A stretch of DNA of 64,000 nucleotides from Brevibacillus dissolubilis (GTDB lineage Bacteria; Bacillota; Bacilli; Brevibacillales; Brevibacillaceae), in NCBI RefSeq assembly GCF_006170445.1, contig NZ_VCNA01000003.1, positions 372,001 through 436,000 on the forward strand, read 5' to 3'. A program made the position numbers and the translations under genes. The notes beneath the pieces were generated by a model. That model had not been told where the DNA came from. It saw nothing but the letters and a program-made list of their open reading frames with translations, and searched no databases. This document shows, in pieces, positions 16,250 to 23,918 of this stretch. Position 1 is the first letter of the stretch; the number at the start of each line of letters is the position of its first letter.

Positions 16250-17911
16250 TCATTGATTCATCTTTTGTTCGATAGACGTAAACTCATTTTTCTGGATCGG
16301 CTTCAAAGTCGGTAAGGTGCAGCTCACATCCACGAGGGTAGACTGGTTGGACGACAAGGCCCATTTGACGAGATGCGGCAATTCACCTGCGTGTTCAATG
16401 CGGACGACATCCAATCCAAATGCCTGCCCTAACAGCGTAAAATCAGGGTTGGTGATCCGCGTACCGAACAGGTCAAAGCCTTCCTGCTGCATTTTATGTT
16501 CCTCCAGACCGAGTGAGCCGTTATTGACGACAAAAATGGTGATGGGCAGCTGCTGTTCGCGAAGTGTCATCAATTCACCGAGCGCCATCAGCAGACCGCC
16601 GTCTCCCACGATCGCGACCACTTGCCGGTCGGGATATACCTTTTTGGCTGCAATCGCAGCGGGGAGACCGTATCCCATCGTGCGCCATTTGCCAGAGAAG
16701 AGAGGTTGCTGCTTGGTCGCCCGAAACACGCGGTTGAACCAGACGGTGTGTTCGCCGGTATCTAACGCGATCAGTGCGTCTTCATTTACCGCCTGCTCGA
16801 TGGCACGAATCAAGGTCTGCGGCATCACCCGATCTGGAGCACCAAAAGCCTGCCGGTCGTCATGTAACATCTGTTCCATCTCAAGCACTGCCCCATCATG
16901 CAGGGTGTGGAGGCGGTACAGCCAATCCATGTTCATCGGCTTCATCCGTTTGAGCCCCTGTACCCATGTCGGCAGAACCTCCTCTAATTGTCCCAAAACC
17001 GTCGTCAGATTGGGATACGCATGGAATGCCTCCAGATTCTCATCCACTTGGATCATCGGCAGGTTGTTCGGGATGTAATCGCGGGGGAACCAGGTCGAAC
17101 CAAGAATCACCAGCAAGTCCACCTCCTGCAACGCCTGCAGGGCTGTATGCGTACCACCGTCCCCTAATCCGCTGATGACCTGTGGATGGTTGTGCGGGAT
17201 CACTCCCTTGGCTCCCAGCGACAGCAAGACGCCTGCGCCGAGCTGCTCCACGAACTGCTGCACCATCTTGGAAATGTCACGGGTTCCGACACCTAAGAGC
17301 ACCAACGGCTTTTTCGCCTGAGCCATCATCTCCAGCGCTTGCCGGGCCACCTCTTTTTGCACAAAGGTATGCTGAAGCGGGTCGGGCAGTCGATCCAACA
17401 GCGGCTCTTGGGTCTCCTGTGTAAACATATCCTTGCAGATCGACAGGTGGGTCACCCCTTTTTGAGAGATGGCACCGACAAACGCTTTGTGCAGGGCTTG
17501 GCCGATCATATTGGGATGGGCCACCACGGTTGAGTAATGAGTGATCGCTCCGTATAACTTTTGTTGATCAATATATTGTTTATAATTGCCGCCAAGCTTG
17601 TAGGTTTCCACCTGCCCGGTAATCACCACGACTGGCACATGGTCAATATGCGCGTCAGCAAGACCATTGATCAGATTGGCTGTACCTGGTCCAGACGTCG
17701 CGATGCAGACGGCTGGTTTGCCTGTTAATTTGGCTTCTGCGGACGCCATCATCGCAGCCGTGGATTCATGGCGGCAACGGATGTATTCGATATTGGTTTG
17801 TTTTCCAAGCGAATCGAGCCAAGGCAGGATCGCGTCACCTGTCACGCCATAGATGCGGGTGACTCCCCATCTGGCCAATTGTTCGGTCAAGTATTCATTG
17901 ACTTTCACCAT
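16250..17911 (-). CDS. Thiamine pyrophosphate enzyme, pyruvate oxidase/acetolactate synthase-like
   Basis: 553 aa with the three-domain TPP fold. N-terminal PYR domain has the conserved Glu in 'RCRHESTAAMMA' (residue 51 region) and 'TSGPGTANLINGLADAH'. The middle domain is at about 190-330. The C-terminal domain has the TPP/Mg motif GDGGLLMALGEL...NN. The mixture fits the pyruvate oxidase (PoxB/YdaP) group better than acetolactate synthase: no small regulatory subunit gene (ilvN) is nearby. ATG at 17911 has AAAGGGTGGG just upstream; a longer ORF start upstream is not supported. Confidence 0.82.
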   Translation of the reverse strand: MVKVNEYLTEQLARWGVTRIYGVTGDAILPWLDSLGKQTNIEYIRCRHESTAAMMASAEAKLTGKPAVCIATSGPGTANLINGLADAHIDHVPVVVITGQVETYKLGGNYKQYIDQQKLYGAITHYSTVVAHPNMIGQALHKAFVGAISQKGVTHLSICKDMFTQETQEPLLDRLPDPLQHTFVQKEVARQALEMMAQAKKPLVLLGVGTRDISKMVQQFVEQLGAGVLLSLGAKGVIPHNHPQVISGLGDGGTHTALQALQEVDLLVILGSTWFPRDYIPNNLPMIQVDENLEAFHAYPNLTTVLGQLEEVLPTWVQGLKRMKPMNMDWLYRLHTLHDGAVLEMEQMLHDDRQAFGAPDRVMPQTLIRAIEQAVNEDALIALDTGEHTVWFNRVFRATKQQPLFSGKWRTMGYGLPAAIAAKKVYPDRQVVAIVGDGGLLMALGELMTLREQQLPITIFVVNNGSLGLEEHKMQQEGFDLFGTRITNPDFTLLGQAFGLDVVRIEHAGELPHLVKWALSSNQSTLVDVSCTLPTLKPIQKNEFTSIEQKMNQ

Positions 17912-18051
17912 ATCCCACCCTTTCCCATTCCAATTGTTACGGTTAGTTTCACCATTCGCCCAACATTTAACACCTGATTTTCCTCTTAAACCGTTGGCAC
18001 ACAGGACACAATACAACTGCAATGGAAATTACGAAGGGAGGTTGATCCGGC

Positions 18052-18783
18052 ATGCAACGATTTGCTAAGCTGTTCTGGTTGCTCGCCGCGACAGTGATTA
18101 CGTTTGCCGCGATTTCTGGCAGTATGCCGCAAACGTCGGAAGCCTTCAGCAAGCGGATTGTCAAAGTCGGTGCCGCAGGCTCAGACGTCAAAGAAATGCA
18201 AGGCCGCTTAAAATATCTCGGCTATTACACAGGTACCATCGATGGTGACTTCGGTTGGCGCAGCTATTGGGCGCTTCGTCGTTTCCAATACGAGTTCGGT
18301 CTTCCCGTTGACGGGGTACTCGGAGCCAAAACCAAAGTCAAGCTCTACAACGCGACGAAAAAATGGCGTCCTACATACGTCAATCCAGCGCGTAGCAAGA
18401 AAAAGTCGACCTCTCACGTAGCCTCTCACTCCAGCAATGACATCAACCTGATGGCCAACGCCGTCTACGGTGAATCTCGCGGGGAGCCGTACATCGGGCA
18501 AGTCGCCGTTGCCGCAGTTATCCTCAACCGTACCCGCCACTCCGGTTTCCCTGATTCTCCGGCAAGCGTCATCTTTGAACCAGGTGCATTCACGGCGGTA
18601 GCCGACGGCCAGATCTACCTGACCCCAAATGAAAGAGCGAAAAAAGCCGTCCGCGACGCACTCAAAGGCTGGGACCCGACAGGTGGCTGTATCTATTACT
18701 TTAACCCGCATACCGCTACCTCCAAATGGATTTGGGGACGGCCACAGGTCAAGAGAATCGGCAAACATATCTTTTGCCGCTAA
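18052..18783 (+). CDS. sleB: Spore cortex-lytic enzyme SleB
   Basis: 243 aa. Signal peptide (cut near residue 30), a peptidoglycan-binding_1 domain ('LGYYTGTIDGDFGWRS', residues 45-100), a basic linker and a C-terminal hydrolase_2 domain ('NAVYGESRGEPYIGQVAVAAVILNR', Glu catalytic in family). SleB is a lytic transglycosylase that opens muramic-lactam cortex during germination, so this is a spore former. The normal partner ypeB is not next to it: the downstream gene is a convergent zinc-ribbon protein. Confidence 0.93.
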   Translation: MQRFAKLFWLLAATVITFAAISGSMPQTSEAFSKRIVKVGAAGSDVKEMQGRLKYLGYYTGTIDGDFGWRSYWALRRFQYEFGLPVDGVLGAKTKVKLYNATKKWRPTYVNPARSKKKSTSHVASHSSNDINLMANAVYGESRGEPYIGQVAVAAVILNRTRHSGFPDSPASVIFEPGAFTAVADGQIYLTPNERAKKAVRDALKGWDPTGGCIYYFNPHTATSKWIWGRPQVKRIGKHIFCR

Positions 18784-18818
18784 GCTTAGCCTGAAACCCA
18801 CACGCTTGATCCATACAA

Positions 18819-18847
18819 AAAAGGATGCTTCCATCGAGCATCCTTTT
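18819..18847. terminator. Bidirectional terminator between sleB and 18876 gene
   Basis: AAAAGGATGCT pairs with AGCATCCTTTT between two convergent genes. Confidence 0.9.
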
Positions 18848-18875
18848 CTTCTTCATCATCTCTGGCGTACGGAGC

Positions 18876-19145
18876 TTATCTCTGCCCCAGTGCTCCAGTC
18901 GCATTCGCATTCTGGGCCGTTTTGATAAAACGCTCTTCATTGGCAATCGTGCTGCATACCCCGCATTGAACCAAGAAGTTGTCGCCGCGATACGGATTGT
19001 GAAACGCGTCCAAGTCACCCTGCAAAATCTCAGCGACCATCTCACCTGTCTGTGGATGGAGTCTGACATAGCGCGGCACTTGTTCAATGATGGTAAAACG
19101 CATTCGATTGGATTTACATACCGGACAAAAATATGGACTGGTCAT
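18876..19145 (-). CDS. Small zinc-ribbon protein
   Basis: 89 aa, soluble. Two CxxC pairs, FCPVCKS (residues 7-10) and QCGVCS (60-63), suggest a zinc ribbon around an insertion. I do not recognise the family. GGAGGG lies about 10 nt before the ATG. Faces sleB tail to tail across a shared terminator. Confidence 0.65.
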   Translation of the reverse strand: MTSPYFCPVCKSNRMRFTIIEQVPRYVRLHPQTGEMVAEILQGDLDAFHNPYRGDNFLVQCGVCSTIANEERFIKTAQNANATGALGQR

Positions 19146-19303
19146 GGTAGAATGCTCCCTCCTTTTGCCTGCAGATACGTCTATAGTTTTTCGGAGGGCA
19201 GTTAAATCTATACAATTAAACGTGACAATCTCCCACCATTTGGATAAACTTAATACTGTTCTCTTTCTCTATACCAAAAAATACATATTGAGGTGAAGTA
19301 GCA

Positions 19304-20347
19304 GTGAAATTGCGCACGTTTTTTATTCTGGTGGGTGCATCTTTGGCCCTTGCCGCGTATGCGCACTATTTGACTCACAATGAGATGCTTCAGTTCATCT
19401 CAGCAGCTGTCGCTGTCGTCTTCCTGGCCGCTTGGTTGGGAAAAGCGACAGAGAGCGTGGCCTATTATGCAGGGGGCCGCGTGGGTGGATTTCTCAACGC
19501 AACCTTCGGAAATGCGGCTGAGCTGATCATCGCCTTTTTCCTGGTCAAAGAGGGTCTGTTCGACATGGTGAAGGCATCGATCACAGGTTCCATCATCGGG
19601 AACATGCTCTTGGTATTGGGCTTGAGCGTCCTTGCCGGGGGTCTGAAGTACAAGGAGCAGACCTTTAACAACAGGCTCGCAGGTCACAACTCCTCCCTGA
19701 TGATGCTGGCGATCATCGCACTGTTCATTCCGGCTGCATTCATGGGCGGACTCTCCACTGACAAAATCAACACACTGTCCATCGTGATCTCAGTTATCCT
19801 GATCGTCTGCTATTTCCTCTGGCTGATCTTCTCGATGATCACGCACAAAGAATTCCTCTCTGACATCGAGCCGGAAGACGGGCACGCAGACTGGAGCAAG
19901 GGTGTCTCCATCGCCATGCTGTTGGTTGCTACCTTCTTCGTCGCACTCGTGTCCGAATGGCTCGTACACAGCATTGAGTTCGTCTCCCATTCGCTTGGCT
20001 GGTCTGAACTCTTCGTCGGTGCTTTCGTCGTCGCCATCGTCGGTAACGCCGCCGAGCACAGTGCTGCCATCCTCATGGCGATGAAAGGCCGGATCGGTGC
20101 GGCTGTCGAGATCGCCATCGGCTCCAGCCTGCAGATCGCTCTGTTCGTCGCACCTGTTCTGGTACTGTTGAGCCTATTGTTTGGCAACCCGATGAACATC
20201 GTCTTTACGACCTTTGAGTTGGTCGCGATCGGTGTAGGGACGTTCATCGCAATCTCCATCTCCCGTGACGGTGCAACCAACTGGTACGAAGGGGTTCTCC
20301 TGCTTGCCGTGTATATCATCCTCGGTACTGCGTTCTTCTTCGTGTAA
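19304..20347 (+). CDS. cax: Calcium/proton exchanger (CaxA/YfkE type)
   Basis: 347-aa membrane antiporter with about 11 helices that exports Ca2+ in exchange for H+. The two alpha repeats are clear: 'GGFLNATFGNAAELIIAFFL' and 'GAFVVAIVGNAAEHSAAILM', each with the metal-binding Glu in GNAAE. Acidic loop SDIEPEDGHADW separates the halves. GTG start with GAGGTGA 8 nt upstream. An unusual terminator with a very long loop follows. Confidence 0.93.
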   Translation: MKLRTFFILVGASLALAAYAHYLTHNEMLQFISAAVAVVFLAAWLGKATESVAYYAGGRVGGFLNATFGNAAELIIAFFLVKEGLFDMVKASITGSIIGNMLLVLGLSVLAGGLKYKEQTFNNRLAGHNSSLMMLAIIALFIPAAFMGGLSTDKINTLSIVISVILIVCYFLWLIFSMITHKEFLSDIEPEDGHADWSKGVSIAMLLVATFFVALVSEWLVHSIEFVSHSLGWSELFVGAFVVAIVGNAAEHSAAILMAMKGRIGAAVEIAIGSSLQIALFVAPVLVLLSLLFGNPMNIVFTTFELVAIGVGTFIAISISRDGATNWYEGVLLLAVYIILGTAFFFV

Positions 20348-20385
20348 AGGGACGAAACGAAACGGTTCACAAAACACAAAAACAA

Positions 20386-20460
20386 AAACACCCCATCACT
20401 CAGAGACTGGAAACCCGACAACCGTGGTTCGTCCTGTACACTCCGAATGATGGGGTGTTT
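20386..20460 (+). terminator. Terminator with long loop after cax
   Basis: AAACACCCCATCA pairs with TGATGGGGTGTTT (13 bp perfect) across a loop of about 49 nt; T-rich afterwards (TTTCTCTTTG). Confidence 0.7.
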
Positions 20461-20523
20461 CTCTTTGCTGTAATCATTGACTTCCCTAGTGCCCTGGGTC
20501 TTTACTCGGGCTTTCGTTGATCC

Positions 20524-21084
20524 TTACTCGACCTTCAACGTCATTTCCTTATGATCGTGCAGATGGTCTGCCGCTTTCTCTGCATGGGCCACGACATGGT
20601 ACTCCCCTTTTGCAAGTGTCAGTTGAGCGGAATACGCACCTTTGTCCCCTTCTGCCGCATCGACAAACGTATGCTTCTGCTCCTCACCGATCCAGTATTC
20701 AAACTTCACCTTAGCCCCAGTGATCGGGTCATGACCGGACATGAGCTGAACCGACATCGCTGCTGCTTGGTTCGCCTTAAATCCAGTCGTGGTCAAAAAT
20801 TGAATATCCGCTTGTCCGCCATGCCCGTGCTGAGCAGTAGAAGTGGTTGCATCGTGGTGGGGATGTGCCTCAGCCGGTTGTGCCGAAGCAGGCTGAGCAG
20901 TGGAAGCTGGTGCCTGCTCGGTACTTCCCTCCGCTTTTGTGGCATCTGCCTGTCCTGTCGCATCCGTATGACCTGCCTCATGATGCTGCTCTTGCGCCGT
21001 ATCTGTGTCTGCCCCGCAACCAGCCAATGCTGTCATCACAACCAGTGCCACGGCAAGAAGTCCGTTCTTTTGTATCTTTTTCAT
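20524..21084 (-). CDS. YtkA-like domain lipoprotein
   Basis: 186 aa. Lipobox LAGC (Cys about residue 22), then a His/Glu/Ala/Gln-rich low-complexity spacer (25-95, many His that could bind metal), then a YtkA-like Ig domain ('GFKANQAAAMSVQLMSGHDPITGAKVKFEYW', '...GEYHVVAHAEKAADHLHDHKEMTLKV'). FixH/YtkA relatives are often near copper transport or cytochrome oxidase genes; none is adjacent here. ATG at 21084 is preceded by GGAGGAA. Confidence 0.75.
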   Translation of the reverse strand: MKKIQKNGLLAVALVVMTALAGCGADTDTAQEQHHEAGHTDATGQADATKAEGSTEQAPASTAQPASAQPAEAHPHHDATTSTAQHGHGGQADIQFLTTTGFKANQAAAMSVQLMSGHDPITGAKVKFEYWIGEEQKHTFVDAAEGDKGAYSAQLTLAKGEYHVVAHAEKAADHLHDHKEMTLKVE

Positions 21085-21191
21085 ATGTGTGATTCCTCCT
21101 CCGAACAAGTAGCTACATCCATCATGATAAGCCTATCGCGCCCCAATCACAATGGCAATCACTAGAACCGCATGATCTGTGACAAAAAAAC

Positions 21192-21230
21192 AAAAATGCC
21201 CGCCGGTTTTATCCGATAGCGAGCATTTTT
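21192..21230 (-). terminator. Terminator after ylaN
   Basis: AAAAATGC..CGC pairs with GCG..GCATTTTT; on the minus strand followed by TTTGTTTTTTT. Confidence 0.85.
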
Positions 21231-21232
21231 AC

Positions 21233-21523
21233 TTATGACTTCTGATCTTGGTCGAACATCTCATGCAGGGTCGCCAGTTTTCGTTCTAGATGATCGAGGA
21301 TTTCACGGCCAGTTGCCTCCTCTACGACCCCCAAGCGGACAGCGAATTCGATTGCGCGGGACAGACCAAACATCTGAGTGTCCAATACCTCTTCATAAAG
21401 GGGACACGATGGCATGGTCAGATTCTCCATCTGCACGTCGATTAGTTTGTAGATCTTGTCCGCATCTGCTTTTAGCAGGGCCAAAGCTTTGCTTGTCAGT
21501 TCGGGAACTCTATCCGCTGCCAA
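21233..21523 (-). CDS. ylaN: YlaN family protein (DUF1507)
   Basis: 96 aa; the diagnostic block '[38 protein letters not shown]' is almost the family consensus. YlaN binds iron and is reported to interact with Fur, influencing iron homeostasis. TTG start with GGAGGG 7 nt upstream. In Bacillus it precedes ftsW; here it stands alone with its own terminator. Confidence 0.92.
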   Translation of the reverse strand: MAADRVPELTSKALALLKADADKIYKLIDVQMENLTMPSCPLYEEVLDTQMFGLSRAIEFAVRLGVVEEATGREILDHLERKLATLHEMFDQDQKS

Positions 21524-21608
21524 AACCTATCCCTCCGTTTACCCAACTACATACCTCCATAGTACGCCATTATGGGACATTTGAAAAGAGGATAAGCGGT
21601 AGAGAACC

Positions 21609-22556
21609 TTAGAAAATGCTAAGGTTCCACCTTGCAGACAGTTCTTCCAATAATTTGACCCCGCCAATCGAGTTGCCTTTTTCATCGAGAGACGGTCCGA
21701 AGACTCCGATTCCCATTTTATGGGGTACCGTTGCCATGATGCCGCCTGACACCCCGCTCTTCGATGGTACCCCTACCGAAATCGCATATTCACCGGACGC
21801 ATTATACATCCCACAGGTTACCATGAAGGTCTTGACGATCCTGGCGATTGGCAGGGGCACGATCTGTTCGCCTGTGAATAGATCAAAACCGTCGTTAGAG
21901 AGAATCGCGGCAATCCGCGACAGATCCGCACTGCACAGCTCAATCGCACAATGGCGCACATATAAATCGAGGATTTCTTCGACGTCCCCCTCGATGATCC
22001 CGCTGTCGCGCATGAAATACGCTAACGCCCGGTTACGGTCAGCCGTATCCAGCTCAGATTGATAGACCGCCTGATTCAGCTGAATGTCTGGTCTCCCTGA
22101 CATGCGCCTAAGCAGATCCAATATTCTCTCAAACCGCTCATCGGCCGTGCTGCCGCTGACCAGTGAGCTTACCGCAATCGCCCCCGCATTGATCATCGGG
22201 TTGAGCGGCCGATGCGGCTTGATCGTCTCCAGCTTGACGATGGAATTGAACGGGTCACCCGTCGGCTCCATCCCCACCCGCGAAAACACATAATCAAAGC
22301 TCCGGTCCTGAAGTGCCACGATCAGCGAAAAGATCTTGGAGACACTCTGCATCGTAAACGGGACCTGTGTATCCCCAGCCGAAACGGTGGTTCCATCCAG
22401 AAACGTGACACTGATCCCTAGCATCGAAGGATCGCTTTTGCCAAGCACTGGTATGTAATCGGCCAGATGTCCCTGCTGGGTGTAAGGCTGCGCACGAAGC
22501 AAAGCCTCTTCCAGATCGGCTTTGATCTCATGAGGAGTTTTTTCTGGGAAAATCAT
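21609..22556 (-). CDS. glsA: Glutaminase
   Basis: Hydrolyses glutamine to glutamate and ammonia; beta-lactamase-like serine enzyme. 315 aa. The catalytic Ser-x-x-Lys is in 'FTMQSVSKIFSL'; 'NPMINAGAIAV', 'CGMYNASGEYAISVG' and 'PSKSGVSGGIMATVP' are family blocks. ATG 22556 has AAGGG 7 nt upstream. A stem AACCTTAG/CTAAGGTT overlaps its stop codon. Confidence 0.95.
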   Translation of the reverse strand: MIFPEKTPHEIKADLEEALLRAQPYTQQGHLADYIPVLGKSDPSMLGISVTFLDGTTVSAGDTQVPFTMQSVSKIFSLIVALQDRSFDYVFSRVGMEPTGDPFNSIVKLETIKPHRPLNPMINAGAIAVSSLVSGSTADERFERILDLLRRMSGRPDIQLNQAVYQSELDTADRNRALAYFMRDSGIIEGDVEEILDLYVRHCAIELCSADLSRIAAILSNDGFDLFTGEQIVPLPIARIVKTFMVTCGMYNASGEYAISVGVPSKSGVSGGIMATVPHKMGIGVFGPSLDEKGNSIGGVKLLEELSARWNLSIF

Positions 22557-22633
22557 AGCGTGGCCCTTCACCTCGTTTTGATATGATCGATTCTATTAGG
22601 ATAGACATGCAATAGACAAACCATGCCAGATGA

Positions 22634-22662
22634 TTGCAGGGTTGTCGGTGATAAGGTACAAT
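22634..22662 (+). promoter_or_regulatory. Sigma-A-type promoter
   Basis: TTGCAG (22634-22639), 17 bp, TACAAT (22657-22662), 30 bp before the TTG start of the next gene. Confidence 0.65.
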
Positions 22663-22692
22663 TTGGACGAGAAAGATGAGGAGGGGTACCAA

Positions 22693-23196
22693 TTGGCTGA
22701 AGTAATTATGATAAAAGGTCTGGTCACCTATTCGATCACGCTTGATCCTACCGTGTGGGTCTTCGATGATCGCAGGTTTGACCTTCGTACATATGCCGGA
22801 GAAACAGATGAGGCCGAAGATGAGCGGCTTGCTTACATCAGAGGCGCATCTGATCACTGGGAGCGGGAATTAAGAGAAGGAGCACAGCTTCCTTCCGAGC
22901 GCAAAAGTCTGGCGGAAGAGCGCCAAGTACTTGAAGGTGACTATGGCGTGAAGCTGGCTCCTTTTATCGAGAATGCGAAACCGCATCCAGAGGCTAACTA
23001 TGTCAAAATCATCAGAGAGGACGCAGAACCTGTGCTGTTGCCTCTTGAAGAGGCTAGAAAAGCGATTCTGCAGTTTTCCAAAGACGGCAAGCCGATCCGT
23101 GAACGCGGGCCCGTTTATTTTTATCTTCCAGAGGATCTGTTGTTGAAGCGTCCACCGATCGACAATGTTATCGCCTTTGAGCTAATCAACCAATAA
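22693..23196 (+). CDS. Conserved hypothetical protein
   Basis: 167 aa, soluble, not recognised. N-terminal strand-rich part 'GLVTYSITLDPTVWVFDDRRFDL', acidic middle, and a C-terminal 'GPVYFYLPEDLLLKRPPIDNVIAFEL'. The C-terminal block and the 'WVFDDRR' segment look like those of short Firmicutes genes of unknown function. TTG start with GGAGGGG 6 nt upstream, and a good promoter just ahead. Confidence 0.7.
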   Translation: MAEVIMIKGLVTYSITLDPTVWVFDDRRFDLRTYAGETDEAEDERLAYIRGASDHWERELREGAQLPSERKSLAEERQVLEGDYGVKLAPFIENAKPHPEANYVKIIREDAEPVLLPLEEARKAILQFSKDGKPIRERGPVYFYLPEDLLLKRPPIDNVIAFELINQ

Positions 23197-23279
23197 AAAC
23201 GCCGCCCTGCGAAGCTGCATGCAGGGGGCCAAGTGATACTGGATGTCACATTACCATGCGCGTGTCTCTGTCTCTTATT

Positions 23280-23417
23280 CTATGCGCTCGCTTCTGTCCG
23301 TTCCAGATTGCGTCGTTGAATCTCGTTTTTGAGAAGTTCAATGAACGCAGGCTCTAATTGAAGGTCGACAGCACGCTGGTATACTTCTAGTAGTAAACTA
23401 TCGCTTAAGTATCTCAC
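23280..23417 (-). CDS. sda: Sporulation checkpoint inhibitor Sda
   Basis: 45-aa helical hairpin protein beginning MRYLSDSLLLEVY and ending 'FIELLKNEIQRRNLE', closely following B. subtilis Sda (MRKLSDELLIESY .. FIELIENEIKRRSL). Sda binds the sporulation kinase KinA and blocks phosphorelay when replication is starting or DNA is damaged. GTG start with GGGGGAGG 8 nt upstream. The promoter is at 23449-23477, with a cluster of DnaA-box-like sites immediately upstream, as in B. subtilis where DnaA controls sda. Confidence 0.9.
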   Translation of the reverse strand: MRYLSDSLLLEVYQRAVDLQLEPAFIELLKNEIQRRNLERTEASA

Positions 23418-23448
23418 GTTTGTCACCTCCCCCTTGATTTGTAAGCTC

Positions 23449-23477
23449 ATTGTATCATGTTGCTAGATCACGAACAA
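23449..23477 (-). promoter_or_regulatory. sda promoter
   Basis: Minus strand TTGTTC (23472-23477), 17 bp, TACAAT (23449-23454), 30 bp upstream of the sda start. Confidence 0.7.
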
Positions 23478-23485
23478 CCGTTCTG

Positions 23486-23594
23486 ATATCCACAGAACAT
23501 GTGGGTATCTTGTTGGCAACTTGTGGGCAAGGTGTGCAAAAGCGCAAAATTCCTATATTTTCCGATGTGGATTTACATGAAAAAGTTATCCACA
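23486..23594. promoter_or_regulatory. Cluster of DnaA-box-like sites upstream of sda
   Basis: One perfect box TTATCCACA (23586-23594) and four near matches: ATATCCACA (23486-23494), TGTGGGTAT (23500-23508), TGTGGGCAA (23522-23530) and TGTGGATTT (23566-23574), each with one or two mismatches. They start 9 bp upstream of the sda -35 element. Confidence 0.75.
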
Positions 23595-23643
23595 GAAAGT
23601 CGACATTTGTCGAAAAGAAAGTTCCCAAATCTAGGAATATCAC

Positions 23644-23682
23644 AAAAAAGCTTTCGAACTTTGTCAGTTCGAAAGCTTTTTT
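23644..23682. terminator. Bidirectional terminator
   Basis: AAAAAAGCTTTCGAACT pairs perfectly with AGTTCGAAAGCTTTTTT. Serves the small gene at 23699-23818 on the minus strand. Confidence 0.92.
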
Positions 23683-23698
23683 CGTCGATCTCTATGTT

Positions 23699-23818
23699 TT
23701 ATGATTGAGTGGTCAAACGTACAATCTCGGTGATGACAACCATAGTTGCGATCACAAAGCCAAATGAGCCTGTCACTAACAACATTTGCTTCAGCTTTTT
23801 ACCTTCTTCCATAACCAT
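23699..23818 (-). CDS. 39-aa single-span membrane peptide
   Basis: Starts MVMEEGKKLKQ, then one hydrophobic helix (MLLVTGSFGFVIATMVVITEIV) and a short polar end. GAGGG lies 4 nt before the first ATG (10 nt before the in-frame ATG at 23812). A perfect terminator follows. Function unknown. Confidence 0.65.
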   Translation of the reverse strand: MVMEEGKKLKQMLLVTGSFGFVIATMVVITEIVRLTTQS

Positions 23819-23918
23819 GGTTCCCTCGCTTTCACGCACCATACCTATCAATTAGGCATCAGGTATGTGTGCTCTCTACTAAATAATACGATGAAGCGAT
23901 GAAAACGTTACATAAAAC

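Noticed and set aside
23486-23594. DnaA-box cluster read as a replication origin
   Set aside because: No dnaA/dnaN/gyrB neighbours and no AT-rich unwinding element; the sites sit at the sda promoter, which explains them.
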